In this document: one piece after another, positions 9,307 to 18,116 of the stretch
Numbering within the stretch: the stretch's first letter is position 1
Layout of the letters: each line of letters begins with the position of its first letter
NCBI GenBank assembly: GCA_018396535.1
Contig: JAGTQC010000006.1
Location: 1-64,000, forward strand
Direction: 5' to 3'
Source: Candidatus Bathyarchaeota archaeon
GTDB taxonomy: Archaea; Thermoproteota; CALKCG01; B24; DRYS01
Length of the DNA stretch: 64,000 nucleotides
The notes under the pieces: model-generated
What the model was told of the DNA's origin: nothing
The model's input: only the letters and a program-made list of their open reading frames with translations
Databases searched by the model: none
Position numbers and translations under genes: made by a program

Positions 9307-10248
9307 ATGCCGTATGTACTGAGGTTATTCGATCCATGGCGTAACCCTATGTGTACGTGTCCTCCTAAGTATAGTTTATCACCCTATACTGGATGCGGTC
9401 ATATGTGTCGATATTGCTATATAACTTCTTATATAAGGGATGGGTTTAAACCTAGGGTTAAGGAGAACTTCATTTCTAAGCTTCTAATCGATCTCAGAAA
9501 GATCGATAGATCTATACCTATATCTATTTCTAATAGCTCTGATCCTTATACTCCTCAAGAGTATGGTTTGAAGATTACACGTGAAACTCTAAGAATACTA
9601 GCTTCTAGAGGTTTTAAGGTTATAGTTTTAACGAAATCGGATATGGTTGTTAGAGATATTGATATCCTACGTAGGGGTATGTTTACCGTTAGTATGACTG
9701 TAACGACTATAGATGATAGAATCGCTAGCGTTTTAGAACCGTATGCTCCACCACCGCTATCTAGGATTAAGGCTTTAGAGATGCTTACAAGTATGGGTAT
9801 ACCATGCTCTGCTAGGATAGATCCTATTATACCAGGGGTTAACGATGATCCTAGGAGTTTAGCTAAGCTCATCAGTAGGCTTGCAGAGATAGGTGTTAGA
9901 CATATAGCCTCCTCGACGTACAAAGCTAAACCAGACAATTTTAGACGTATGATCGAAGCTCTACCTGAAAAATCGACGTTACTGAGGAGACTCTACTATG
10001 ATGAAGGATATATAATTCATGGTGTACGATACCTTCCATCGAAGCTTAGATTAGACTATATGCGTATGGTTAAAGAGATCGTCGAATCATACGGGATGAC
10101 ATTCTCATCATGCCGTGAAGGATTTCGTGAGCTACAGAGTTCACCTACATGCGATGGAACACATCTTATACCATCAGAAAATCCTAGTAGATCGAGGATT
10201 AGCTTAGACGATTATGATGTAGATGGAATAGGATATGTTTCACCGTAG
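9307..10248 (+). CDS. Radical SAM protein, SplB-like family
   Basis: This 313-residue protein has the radical SAM cluster motif C-x3-C-x2-C (GCGHMCRYCYITSY) near residue 30. It is preceded by CTCPPKYSLSPYTGC, which resembles the SPL/Rv2578c-type 'DNA repair photolyase-like' group. Later features fit the barrel: SISNSSDPYTPQE, ILTKSDMVVRDID and SMTVTTIDDRIASVLEP. The family is widespread in archaea but its reaction is generally undefined. Its 3' end overlaps that of the converging radical SAM gene by 37 bp. Confidence 0.8.
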   Translation: MPYVLRLFDPWRNPMCTCPPKYSLSPYTGCGHMCRYCYITSYIRDGFKPRVKENFISKLLIDLRKIDRSIPISISNSSDPYTPQEYGLKITRETLRILASRGFKVIVLTKSDMVVRDIDILRRGMFTVSMTVTTIDDRIASVLEPYAPPPLSRIKALEMLTSMGIPCSARIDPIIPGVNDDPRSLAKLISRLAEIGVRHIASSTYKAKPDNFRRMIEALPEKSTLLRRLYYDEGYIIHGVRYLPSKLRLDYMRMVKEIVESYGMTFSSCREGFRELQSSPTCDGTHLIPSENPSRSRISLDDYDVDGIGYVSP

Positions 10249-11795
10249 ACTCTCTTAGCCCCACTCCTATATGCTTTAACCATAGCTTTAATATCCCCAC
10301 CATACACTCTACGGCATTCATCTATGAGCTTAAGAGTTTTTCTAATACCATACTTTATGATTATACTCATAAGATTGCAGAGAATTCTATTCCTAGCTGA
10401 GAGTTTGAAGTATTCGTTCATAAGTATAGGCGTCCATCTTAAGTTATGCTCCCAGCATTCCAATATAAGCTCTGAATGTTTAAGGGTTAAATCTTCAAGT
10501 TTAAAAGACCTAACCTTATCCTCTAGAGATCCAGCTGCTACGAAGAATAATGGTACTATAATACTTTTGAAGGATCTAAGATTCCTTACAAGCTCTATAC
10601 TATAATCTACATCTCTAGGCTCCTCGCCTGGAAGACCTATTATCATAGTGCCGCATGGAACCCAATTGTTATCTGAGAGTATCTGGAAAGCCTCTATGAC
10701 GACATCAGGCCAATCCTCAGGTCTAAACGGTTTACACTTCCCCCTCATATGTATGGACATAATTCTAGGACTACCAGTTTCTATACCGGTCTGCCCGCTT
10801 ATCCATTTATCCCTAGATAGGCCTAGAAGTGATGATAAATTCTCTATAAGTCTAGGTGTAGCTACCACTGTAGAGAGTGTGAAATGACTTATACTTACAC
10901 TAGTAACACCAGGTTCAGAGAGTACTGATTTAAAGAGTTTCATAACGGCTTCAGGATTAGCTTCTATACCTTTAGCACCATACCTTAGAACATCCTCGCC
11001 ATGTAGAAGCGGATTCCTACCACCCTTAACGGTAACCCTAACCTCTGCAAGTATATCCTCTATAGGTCTACACCTAAACTTTAGCATAGTAGGTACGCAG
11101 AAAGCGCATCCTCTACCACATCCTCTAGATATCTCGACTAAACCGCATACAGCTGGTCTTCTGATTATAGGCATCTCATCTACATCAACTACATCACCAT
11201 ACACGACGCTAGGGATATCATCTCCTTTAACAGCTTTCTCGAATAAAGGACCTACAACCTTCTCCCCCTCACCTATGACGACGCAATCGATACCAAACTT
11301 ACTACGAATAGCTTCATCTTCAAGCTGCCATGCACCTGGCCCACCGACGATAACCTTAATGTTCCTTCGATACTTAACTAGAGTTTGATTCGCTAGAAGC
11401 TCCCTAAACTTTATAGCCATATAGGCTTCTCCACCTAGTATCTCCGTGAACGTAGTCGTAGCAGGACCTATACCTAAAGGATCGTTTTCAGATAAACCTA
11501 CAACCCTAGTTGAATCCCCTATAAACCTATCTATATAATCTGGGTGAGCTACAGCTACCTCTTCCTCGCTGAAGCCGTAATCTAGAAGAGCAGCTTCTAT
11601 CTTTCTTAAACCATAGCTAGTATAGAGTGGGGAGCCATTCTTATCTACCTTAACAGAATGACAGAATATGTTAAAATAAGCCCAATCAGGTATGACACCC
11701 TTAGGTATACATGCACTAAAACCCATAAATATGGCTCCACCATACTCACTCATTAGAGTCCTATCAGATGTAAGTATAATTTTATATCCTCCCAA
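10212..11795 (-). CDS. Radical SAM protein with N-terminal B12-binding-like domain
   Basis: This 527-residue protein has an N-terminal Rossmann-like region carrying KVIVGGPGAW and IDCVVIGEGEKV, as in B12-binding radical SAM (BchE-like) proteins. The cluster motif GCGRGCAFCVPT (C-x3-C-x2-C) lies near residue 226. The core includes TGIETGSPRIMSIHMRGK and GTMIIGLPGEEPRDVDYS, typical of this class. The C-terminus is helical and family-specific. The cobalamin-ligand residues cannot be confirmed by eye. The reaction is unknown. It appears monocistronic. Confidence 0.8.
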   Translation of the reverse strand: MGGYKIILTSDRTLMSEYGGAIFMGFSACIPKGVIPDWAYFNIFCHSVKVDKNGSPLYTSYGLRKIEAALLDYGFSEEEVAVAHPDYIDRFIGDSTRVVGLSENDPLGIGPATTTFTEILGGEAYMAIKFRELLANQTLVKYRRNIKVIVGGPGAWQLEDEAIRSKFGIDCVVIGEGEKVVGPLFEKAVKGDDIPSVVYGDVVDVDEMPIIRRPAVCGLVEISRGCGRGCAFCVPTMLKFRCRPIEDILAEVRVTVKGGRNPLLHGEDVLRYGAKGIEANPEAVMKLFKSVLSEPGVTSVSISHFTLSTVVATPRLIENLSSLLGLSRDKWISGQTGIETGSPRIMSIHMRGKCKPFRPEDWPDVVIEAFQILSDNNWVPCGTMIIGLPGEEPRDVDYSIELVRNLRSFKSIIVPLFFVAAGSLEDKVRSFKLEDLTLKHSELILECWEHNLRWTPILMNEYFKLSARNRILCNLMSIIIKYGIRKTLKLIDECRRVYGGDIKAMVKAYRSGAKRVYGETYPIPSTS

Positions 11796-11899
11796 GGATC
11801 ATCACCATAGATTTAAGTAGAGTAAAGTTTAATCTCCTCCAAAACTATATATGAGAGGAATATTAATGTCTTTCGCTTCATTAAATCGGTCTATTAGAG

Positions 11900-12265
11900 T
11901 TGAGAAATCTTAAGCCTGAAATATTTAGGAAAAGAGTCGTAGTAGAGGGTTTCTACGAAGTAGAGGTTGACGAAGAATTCATAGAGAGTTTCCTTATAGA
12001 GCTTAGTAGAAACCTAGGTATGGAGATCATAGTTGGCCCTATAGTATTCTCACCCGATAGATACTCTAAGCTTCACCATGGTGTAGGCGGATACATGGCT
12101 TGGGTTGGATCGGGTGTTTCGATATACACTTGGAGAGAGCATAGATTCTTCACATTGGATGTATATAGCTGTATAGATTTCGATGTAGCTAGACTAGTAT
12201 CCTATGTATCTTCTAAGCTTAGATGCAGCGATATCGTATGGTGTGAGGTAGGCTACGAAGATTAG
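11900..12265 (+). CDS. S-adenosylmethionine decarboxylase-like protein with altered active site
   Basis: At about 121 residues it matches the size of prokaryotic SpeH-type AdoMet decarboxylase. The diagnostic block aligns as GSGVSIYTWREHRFF then TLDVYSC, against the family's E-S-H-L-x-I-H-T-W-P-E...D-V-F-T-C. The pyruvoyl-forming Ser and the later catalytic Cys are kept. The Glu before the Ser, the His after it, and the catalytic His of I-H-T-W (Tyr here) are changed. The family makes decarboxylated AdoMet for polyamine synthesis, and some crenarchaeal members are arginine decarboxylases. This one may be a repurposed or inactive paralogue. The start is TTG at 11900. Its 3' end overlaps the PLD-like gene by 4 bp. 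Confidence 0.7.
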   Translation: MRNLKPEIFRKRVVVEGFYEVEVDEEFIESFLIELSRNLGMEIIVGPIVFSPDRYSKLHHGVGGYMAWVGSGVSIYTWREHRFFTLDVYSCIDFDVARLVSYVSSKLRCSDIVWCEVGYED

Positions 12266-12975
12266 ATCTCATATCCACTACTCCATAGATTCTCAGCGTA
12301 AACCGCTGCTTCAGAGCCATATATACTCGAAGCTATCATAACACTATACTCATGATCTCTGTTTAAAGAATCTTCGGTCCAATCATGACTGCCTAGTAGT
12401 ACATAGAATCTATCCACGACTAGTAGTCTACTATGCATAGCTCCGTCCGCATCAAGATGTATCCTCACAGGTATACCATACGATTTAAGCCTAGCTATAG
12501 TCTCAGGATATCTTAGACTCGTCTCTTTATCGAATAGGATTTTTACATCGACACCTTTAAGATATACGTATACTACCATATCTATTAGCTTATTGATACG
12601 GCAGCTTTCATCACTAGGTTTGTATTCAGCTAAATACATCAGGAGGTATACACTATTCTTCGCACTACATATCAATCTATATGCTTCCTCAAAATAGATT
12701 CTATCAGGTATGAATATAACTGATACGTTTATAGAATTTACCAGTTTACCATACTCGCTGTTAATGATATCTAAGGTTTTCTCTAGTTCTGAAATTCTTC
12801 TAGTTAACTCCAACCTAGCTTCCTCCATATAGGAGAGTTCCTCAGCCATATCCTCTAGGATCGATGCTAGCTTCATAATCTCGGGTTGAAGCTGGATGTA
12901 TGAAAATATATACCCTAGGATTAGACCTAGTATCAGCATCAAAATAGATAGGGTTACATAGCCGTATCTATGCAT
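12262..12975 (-). CDS. Membrane-anchored phospholipase D-like protein
   Basis: The 237-residue protein starts with one transmembrane helix (LSILMLILGLILGYIFSYI, residues about 8-26). A coiled-coil-like stretch to about residue 70 follows. A single PLD domain then has strand VSVIFIPDR and the HKD-like motif MHSRLLVVD with GSHDWTEDSLNRDHEY downstream. The usual H-x-K is H-S-R here. Single-HKD proteins usually dimerise to form one active site, as in Nuc-type nucleases. It should face outside or sit at the membrane. It is followed by 6 bp and then the aTrm56 gene upstream on the same strand. Confidence 0.75.
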   Translation of the reverse strand: MHRYGYVTLSILMLILGLILGYIFSYIQLQPEIMKLASILEDMAEELSYMEEARLELTRRISELEKTLDIINSEYGKLVNSINVSVIFIPDRIYFEEAYRLICSAKNSVYLLMYLAEYKPSDESCRINKLIDMVVYVYLKGVDVKILFDKETSLRYPETIARLKSYGIPVRIHLDADGAMHSRLLVVDRFYVLLGSHDWTEDSLNRDHEYSVMIASSIYGSEAAVYAENLWSSGYEI

Positions 12976-12981
12976 AATGTT

Positions 12982-13518
12982 TCACCCTTCTATAAGCTTT
13001 AAAATCTTCTTCCCCCTTTCCTGAGGTATAATCTTTAGTTTAGCAGATGTAAATTCTTTATAGAATTCTCTACCCTCGAATAATCTATCTAGGAATACTG
13101 CTAGAGCCGATACCTCTGAATGAGGCTGAGATGTTACTGCTACGTTTAAATCTGCAAGCTTATAAACTATACCAGGAACCTTCTCAGATCCTACTATCAC
13201 AAGTTTATCAGACGGATCCATCCTGATAGACTCGATAACATCTGGTAATGGAATACCATACATGGTTAAGTGTATTATTTTCCAACCACTTCTTTTATAA
13301 TCCTCGATAACTCTACGCCAATCTCTCTCATACCTAATAGTGAAGGGTCCACCCCAAACCTCTACGATCTTAGATAGGGTACTTAAAACGTTTTGATCCA
13401 TATCGCCTGATATTATGATTCCGTCAGCTCCGAAGGCTCTAGCAGCTAATCCTACATGGGTCGTTATCCTCTTATCCCTACTAATCCTGTGACCCATTCT
13501 CAGTACGTAAACCTTCAA
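12982..13518 (-). CDS. tRNA (cytidine(56)-2'-O)-methyltransferase, aTrm56 (SPOUT)
   Basis: This 178-residue protein begins VYVLRMGHRISRDKRITTHVGLAARAFGAD, the very conserved aTrm56 N-terminus. It continues with WKIIHLTMYG, KLVIVGSEKVPG and NVAVTSQPHSEVSALAVFLDR, which form the SPOUT-knot SAM site. aTrm56 2'-O-methylates C56 in the T-loop of archaeal tRNAs. The gene overlaps the upstream mbf1 gene by 38 bp, so the two are probably co-transcribed. The length is usual for the short form. Confidence 0.93.
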   Translation of the reverse strand: MKVYVLRMGHRISRDKRITTHVGLAARAFGADGIIISGDMDQNVLSTLSKIVEVWGGPFTIRYERDWRRVIEDYKRSGWKIIHLTMYGIPLPDVIESIRMDPSDKLVIVGSEKVPGIVYKLADLNVAVTSQPHSEVSALAVFLDRLFEGREFYKEFTSAKLKIIPQERGKKILKLIEG

Positions 13519-14026
13519 CTTTACGTTTAACCCCGCTTTCGGATACTCCTAATACATCAGCTACGGTTAAGTTGAACTCAGATTCACCTATTAACCTAGA
13601 AGCATATGCTCTAGGTGGGGTTGCCTCGAATAGACTTATCTTTAAAACCTTCTCAAGTCTCCTAGCTAAATCTGAATCTGGTTTAAGCTTTCCAGCTTCT
13701 ATCCTCTGTATAACAGACGATTTCTCACCTATGATACGTGCTAGATCCTCTATCCTTAACCCCTGCTTCTCTCTAGCCTCCTTGATAACTCTACCATAAT
13801 CTTGTCTCAATACCCTTGATTCAAGCTCCACAGATATATCATCCCTCCTTATATTAGAACTTGTACTCGGCTTAGATTTAGCCGTAGTATAATTCTTCTT
13901 AATTTCACGTAATACTCTAGCTTTAGCCTTAGAGGCGCATTCACTACAAACATCGATTAAAGCCCCCTCAATCTCTATCTTTACAGTTCTAGACGCTTTC
14001 CTACCACATAACTCACAGATAGGCAT
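13481..14026 (-). CDS. Multiprotein bridging factor aMBF1 (zinc ribbon plus HTH)
   Basis: The 181-residue protein has an N-terminal zinc ribbon (C-E-L-C near residue 4 and C-S-E-C near residue 28). A linker follows, then a cro/C1-type helix-turn-helix from about residue 75 (DYGRVIKEAREKQGLRIEDLARIIGEKSSVIQRIEAG). That is the archaeal MBF1 layout. The protein associates with ribosomes and transcription machinery in archaea. It is divergent from the NAC gene across only 69 bp and overlaps the aTrm56 gene downstream. Confidence 0.92.
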   Translation of the reverse strand: MPICELCGRKASRTVKIEIEGALIDVCSECASKAKARVLREIKKNYTTAKSKPSTSSNIRRDDISVELESRVLRQDYGRVIKEAREKQGLRIEDLARIIGEKSSVIQRIEAGKLKPDSDLARRLEKVLKISLFEATPPRAYASRLIGESEFNLTVADVLGVSESGVKRKVEGLRTENGSQD

Positions 14027-14049
14027 GCCAGTATAATACTCCCCAAACA

Positions 14050-14070
14050 GACAGATTTATCTTTTAGTAT
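14050..14070 (+). promoter_or_regulatory. Candidate promoter (TATA box) for the NAC gene
   Basis: In the 69-bp divergent gap between mbf1 and nac, a T/A-rich element (GATTTATCTTTT, about 14053-14065) lies about 35-40 bp before the NAC start codon. That spacing would give a short leader with the archaeal TATA element about 26 bp before transcription start. It rests on position and composition only. Confidence 0.35.
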
Positions 14071-14095
14071 ACGCGATGGTAAATAATATTTCGGT

Positions 14096-14449
14096 ATGAG
14101 AACGTTATCGAGTAGAGATGCACGTAGATTGATGAAGCAGATGGGGTTGAAGGTTAGTGAACTCGCAGGGGTAAAGGAGGTAGTAATAAAGATGGAGGAT
14201 AAGGAGATAATCATAGAGAATCCATCGGTATCTGTATTAGAGGTTTCAGGGCAGAGGGTATTCCAGATTCTAGGTTCAGCTAAGGAGAGGGTTATCGAGA
14301 GAACCTGTATAAAGATATCGGAGGAAGATGCGCAACTAATCGCTGCTCAGTTAAATGTGCCTTTAGAGGAGGCTATAGCAGCGTTAAAGGAGACTTCCGG
14401 AGATATAGCTGAAGCTATAATGCTTATACAATCACGTAGAAGAATATAG
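14096..14449 (+). CDS. nac: Nascent polypeptide-associated complex protein (archaeal NAC)
   Basis: The protein has 117 residues, the normal archaeal NAC length. A short basic N-terminus (RRLMKQMG) leads into the NAC beta domain (VKEVVIKMEDKEIIIENPSV... VFQILGSAKE). It ends with a UBA-like three-helix domain (SEEDAQLIAAQLNVPLEEAI then ALKETSGDIAEAIMLIQS). Homodimeric NAC binds nascent chains at the ribosome exit. It diverges from the mbf1-trm56 unit, a location in keeping with translation-related neighbours. Confidence 0.95.
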   Translation: MRTLSSRDARRLMKQMGLKVSELAGVKEVVIKMEDKEIIIENPSVSVLEVSGQRVFQILGSAKERVIERTCIKISEEDAQLIAAQLNVPLEEAIAALKETSGDIAEAIMLIQSRRRI

Positions 14450-14549
14450 ATCGCATATAGCTGTATACCATACCTGGTACTGGGTTAGGATAAGCATGCT
14501 ACTCAGGATATAGACTAATATGTCGAGTAGATAATAGTCTATCCTCGGT

Positions 14550-15533
14550 ATGGGTAGGATACGTGTAGCTACTATATGTCTAGCATCTAAGGGATACCCC
14601 ACCGTCGAAGAGAATCGTAGGTATGTGTTGAAACTCGTAGATAGAATCTTGAAGGTTAAACCTGATTTAGTATGTCTTCCAGAAGCATTCACGACATTCA
14701 CTATTAAAGGGTATAGATCTCTAGAAGAGCTTGCTGAAGAACTCGATGGGCCTACTATTAAGGTCTTCTCTAATAAAGCTATCGAGGGGGGCTGTTATAT
14801 CATCTGCCCCATAATAACTATGCATGATGGTGCTCTCTGGAATTCAGCTGTGGTAATAGATAGATCTGGGGATGTCGTCGGTGTATACGATAAAGTTCAC
14901 CCTGTAACTAGTACATACGATTACACCATCTTCGAAGATGGTGTAACACCGGGTAGAGATTACCCTGTATTCAATCTAGATTTCGGATGTATCGGTATAC
15001 AGATATGCTTCGATATATGCTTCCCCGAAGGTTGGATTGAGCTAGCGCGTAAAGGAGCTAGGATGGTATTTTGGGTCTCAGCCTATAATGGGGGATTCCC
15101 TCTACAAGCCTATGCCTGTCTTAACAGGTATTATGTAGTATCATCTGTTCGTACAGATCGATCTATGATAATAGATCCGTGCGGACGCATACTAGCAGAG
15201 ACGGACTCCATGATGAATATAGCATACTACGATTTAAGCTTAGATTATATGGTATGCCATTACGACTTCAACTATAGTATCCCAGACCTTATACTAGAGA
15301 AGTATAGCGATAGAATTAGGGTTAGATCGTATAGAGACGATGCTCTATTTATAGTCGAGTGTATGGATGAAGGATTAAGGATAGAGGATATCCAGAAGGA
15401 ATTTAACTTCGAAAGCTTTCAACAGTATATCGATAGGCATAGATACGCGTATAGATGCATCCATGAGGGTATAACCCCTCAACCTCAGAAAGCAGCTCAC
15501 GGATTCAGACCTCAGTATCAGAAATGGCTTTAA
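14550..15533 (+). CDS. Carbon-nitrogen hydrolase (nitrilase superfamily), C-terminally extended
   Basis: The 327-residue protein starts IRVATICLASKGYPTVEEN. The triad residues are Glu in VCLPEAF, Lys in YDKVHPV and Cys in IGIQICFDICFPEG. After the roughly 265-residue catalytic core there is an additional tail of about 60 residues (from VRSYRDDALFIVE) that ends in basic and aromatic residues. The tail may mediate oligomerisation. The substrate is unknown; aliphatic amidase or N-carbamoyl hydrolase are family possibilities. A 100-bp gap separates it from NAC. Confidence 0.85.
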   Translation: MGRIRVATICLASKGYPTVEENRRYVLKLVDRILKVKPDLVCLPEAFTTFTIKGYRSLEELAEELDGPTIKVFSNKAIEGGCYIICPIITMHDGALWNSAVVIDRSGDVVGVYDKVHPVTSTYDYTIFEDGVTPGRDYPVFNLDFGCIGIQICFDICFPEGWIELARKGARMVFWVSAYNGGFPLQAYACLNRYYVVSSVRTDRSMIIDPCGRILAETDSMMNIAYYDLSLDYMVCHYDFNYSIPDLILEKYSDRIRVRSYRDDALFIVECMDEGLRIEDIQKEFNFESFQQYIDRHRYAYRCIHEGITPQPQKAAHGFRPQYQKWL

Positions 15534-15581
15534 TAGAGCGAAAAATTGATAACCACCCCTTCACGTAGTAGAATATCGAGA

Positions 15582-15656
15582 GCGGTGGTGGTCTAGTCTG
15601 GTTAGGATAGGGGCCCCCCAAGCCCCTGATCGCGGGTTCAAATCCCGCCCACCGCA
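15582..15656 (+). tRNA. tRNA-Gly (anticodon CCC), unusual C33
   Basis: The acceptor GCGGTGG pairs with CCACCGC and the discriminator is A. The anticodon stem GGGGC/GCCCC encloses loop CCCCCAA, giving anticodon CCC. The T arm is GCGGG-TTCAAAT-CCCGC. Position 33, normally U, is C in this folding. CCA is not encoded. Confidence 0.9.
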
Positions 15657-15668
15657 TCAGATTTTAGG

Positions 15669-16814
15669 GTGATCTATATAGAGATGAAGCATAATTCTAG
15701 CTTCCCTATCTCGTCGGTTCTAGTTAAACCAGTCTCAGCTGATTGTAATCTTTCATGTACCTACTGCTTCTACCTATCTAAAGCTAGCCTATACCCCGAA
15801 GTTGAGGTTCATAGGATGGATGATGAAGTTTTAATGAAGCTTATGGCTCAAATCTTCTCTATACCTAGTGAGACTATATCATTCTGTTGGCAGGGTGGTG
15901 AACCAACTCTAGCTGGTATAGATTTCTATAGGAGAGCTCTGCGATACCAGCATATGTTTAAGTCATCATTCCAAATCGTAGAGAATAGTCTGCAAACGAA
16001 TGGTACACTCATAGATGATGATTGGGCTAGATTCCTATCTAGATATGATTTTCTAGTAGGTATAAGTCTCGATGGACCTAGAGAGGTGCATGATCGTTAT
16101 CGTAGGAATCGTGGAGGGTTAGGCTCCTATGAATCCGTTATTAGATGTATAGATACATTGCGTAGATACTCTGTGAAATTCAATATACTGACTGTAGTGA
16201 ATAATCTGAATGTTAGGGATCCTAAGGGGCTATACAGATTTATGGTGGATATGGGTTTCAAGTATCTTCAATTCATACCGTGTGTGGAGAAGGATCATGA
16301 TGGAAGGATAGCAGATTACTCGATAACACCGGAGGATTACGGTAGATTCCTATGCGAGTTATTCGATGAATGGTTTAACGATGGTAATCCTGAAACCTAT
16401 GTTAGGGATTTCGAAGATCTGCTTATATCCTATGTACTAGGTGATACACCCAGCTGTGTATTCGGGCATAGATGTGGTAGATACATTGTAGTAGAGTATA
16501 ATGGAGATGTATATCCATGCGATTTCTACGTCGATCGTAGATGGTTATTAGGGAATATAATGGAGGATAATCTAGAAGATATAGTTACAAGTGAGAAATT
16601 CATCGAATTTGCATCTATGAAAGATAAGCTTAGAGAACTGTGCAAAGACTGCATATGGTTAAGGTATTGTAATACTGGGTGTCCTAGACATTGGGAGGTT
16701 AGAAACTATTCTGAAAACTATCTTTGTAAATCCTATAGAATGTTTTTTGAGCATTCTCATGATAAATTTGTTTTACTCAAGAATTCTATCGAATCTAGTG
16801 GAAGTATAAGGTAA
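15669..16814 (+). CDS. Anaerobic sulfatase-maturating enzyme (radical SAM/SPASM)
   Basis: This protein of about 381 residues would oxidise an active-site Cys (or Ser) of a sulfatase to formylglycine. Near residue 30 is the radical SAM motif C-N-L-S-C-T-Y-C-F-Y, followed by FCWQGGEPTLAGIDFY and SLQTNGTLIDDDWA, which are anSME hallmarks. The C-terminal SPASM region has CVFGHRCG, GDVYPCDFYV and CKDCIWLRYCNTGCPRHW to bind auxiliary 4Fe-4S clusters. The start is GTG 15669 or ATG 15684. It converges on the sulfatase gene with a 6-bp gap, and that sulfatase has the matching Cys-type motif. Confidence 0.92.
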   Translation: MIYIEMKHNSSFPISSVLVKPVSADCNLSCTYCFYLSKASLYPEVEVHRMDDEVLMKLMAQIFSIPSETISFCWQGGEPTLAGIDFYRRALRYQHMFKSSFQIVENSLQTNGTLIDDDWARFLSRYDFLVGISLDGPREVHDRYRRNRGGLGSYESVIRCIDTLRRYSVKFNILTVVNNLNVRDPKGLYRFMVDMGFKYLQFIPCVEKDHDGRIADYSITPEDYGRFLCELFDEWFNDGNPETYVRDFEDLLISYVLGDTPSCVFGHRCGRYIVVEYNGDVYPCDFYVDRRWLLGNIMEDNLEDIVTSEKFIEFASMKDKLRELCKDCIWLRYCNTGCPRHWEVRNYSENYLCKSYRMFFEHSHDKFVLLKNSIESSGSIR

Positions 16815-16820
16815 TTTAGG

Positions 16821-18116
16821 CTATATAGGGAACGGGTCCATTTCATGCGGCTCATATGATCTAGGTGGGGTAACCTTAGCATCTAATGGAGGTGGGATAT
16901 AGCCTTGAATTAATAGTTGATCACATGTCTCCTTCATCCAGTTATGAAGCTTAGAACGTAGATACCTCAATATATCGCTATAATCTGGATCATTAGCTAA
17001 GTTAAGCCTCTCTATTGGATCTTTATCTAAGTCGAACAGCATCTCGATAGGCCGTATCCTATCGAAATATCCATATTTACGAGCAACTTCCTTAGATGGG
17101 CTTGGATCTACGTTAGGTGGAAACAAGTATGGCCGCCATTCGAAGCTCCTTATATACTTATATCGATCTGTTCTAACACCTCTAATGGGATCATAAGCTG
17201 CATGATATGTAAGCTCTAAGTAGACTTCGCTATGTATCCTATCAGTTTCACCTTTTATTATTGGGAGTATACTCCTGCCATGAATATCTGATGGTATAGG
17301 TATACCGCATACATCTAATATCGTAGGCATTATATCTATATTCGATAGGAGAGCATCGATTCTCCTACCCCCACAGAATGGTTCAGGTCCACGTATTATC
17401 AGAGCTACTTCTATTCCAGGATCGAAGAGTGTTGCTTTAGCTCCTGGGAAAGCTATACCATGATCCGTGGTATATACGAGTATCGTATCTTCGCATAATC
17501 CTGTATTCTCTAAAGTATCAAGTATACAACCTATACTTTCATCCATCCTACTGACGAGTAGGTTTAACCCACCGATATCTCTCCTAACATCAGGCTCATC
17601 AGGCAGATAGGGTAAAGGCTCTATGCTATCTATAGGCCCATCATATCCGGGGAATGGTCTATGGGTTTCAGAGAATCCTACCATAGCGAAGAACGGCTTT
17701 TCAGGCTTAGATTTCAGAAATTCAAGTAATAGAGGTGTGACATCGATGCACGAGTAGCTCTTACCCTTCACTATATTCTTATATCCTAGAAGACGTGGAT
17801 CTGGGGATTCGTGTTGGAAGCCGAACAGGTATGTTTGATAACCATTCTCAGCGAGTATAGTTGGTAGAAGTTTACATGTGCTAAGTTTAAAGCCTCTATG
17901 CGTCAAACCTATTAATCCATGGTTATGCGGATACAGCCCTGTCAATATAGATGCACGACTAGGACTACACTGTGGGGCTGTACAGTATACGTTAGTGAAG
18001 AGCACCCCATCCCTCGCCATCCTATCAAAGTTTGGTGTATCGACACGTACTCCATAACATCCTAGATGCCTACCAGTATCATGGGATACAATCATCAATA
18101 TATTCGGTCTACCCAT
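16821..18116 (-). CDS. Sulfatase (Cys-type, formylglycine-dependent)
   Basis: The 431-residue protein starts RPNILMIVSHDTGRHLGCYG, the metal-binding N-terminus of type I sulfatases. It then has the modification motif C-S-P-S-R-A-S-I-L-T-G near residue 50, where the Cys becomes formylglycine. Later features are YTTDHGI with metal-binding Asp and His, LIIRGPE, and DLDKDPIERLNLANDP, typical of the sulfatase C-terminal region. There is no signal peptide, so it should act in the cytoplasm on sulfated sugars or a similar organic sulfate. The partner maturase is next door. Specificity is unknown. Confidence 0.92.
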   Translation of the reverse strand: MGRPNILMIVSHDTGRHLGCYGVRVDTPNFDRMARDGVLFTNVYCTAPQCSPSRASILTGLYPHNHGLIGLTHRGFKLSTCKLLPTILAENGYQTYLFGFQHESPDPRLLGYKNIVKGKSYSCIDVTPLLLEFLKSKPEKPFFAMVGFSETHRPFPGYDGPIDSIEPLPYLPDEPDVRRDIGGLNLLVSRMDESIGCILDTLENTGLCEDTILVYTTDHGIAFPGAKATLFDPGIEVALIIRGPEPFCGGRRIDALLSNIDIMPTILDVCGIPIPSDIHGRSILPIIKGETDRIHSEVYLELTYHAAYDPIRGVRTDRYKYIRSFEWRPYLFPPNVDPSPSKEVARKYGYFDRIRPIEMLFDLDKDPIERLNLANDPDYSDILRYLRSKLHNWMKETCDQLLIQGYIPPPLDAKVTPPRSYEPHEMDPFPI

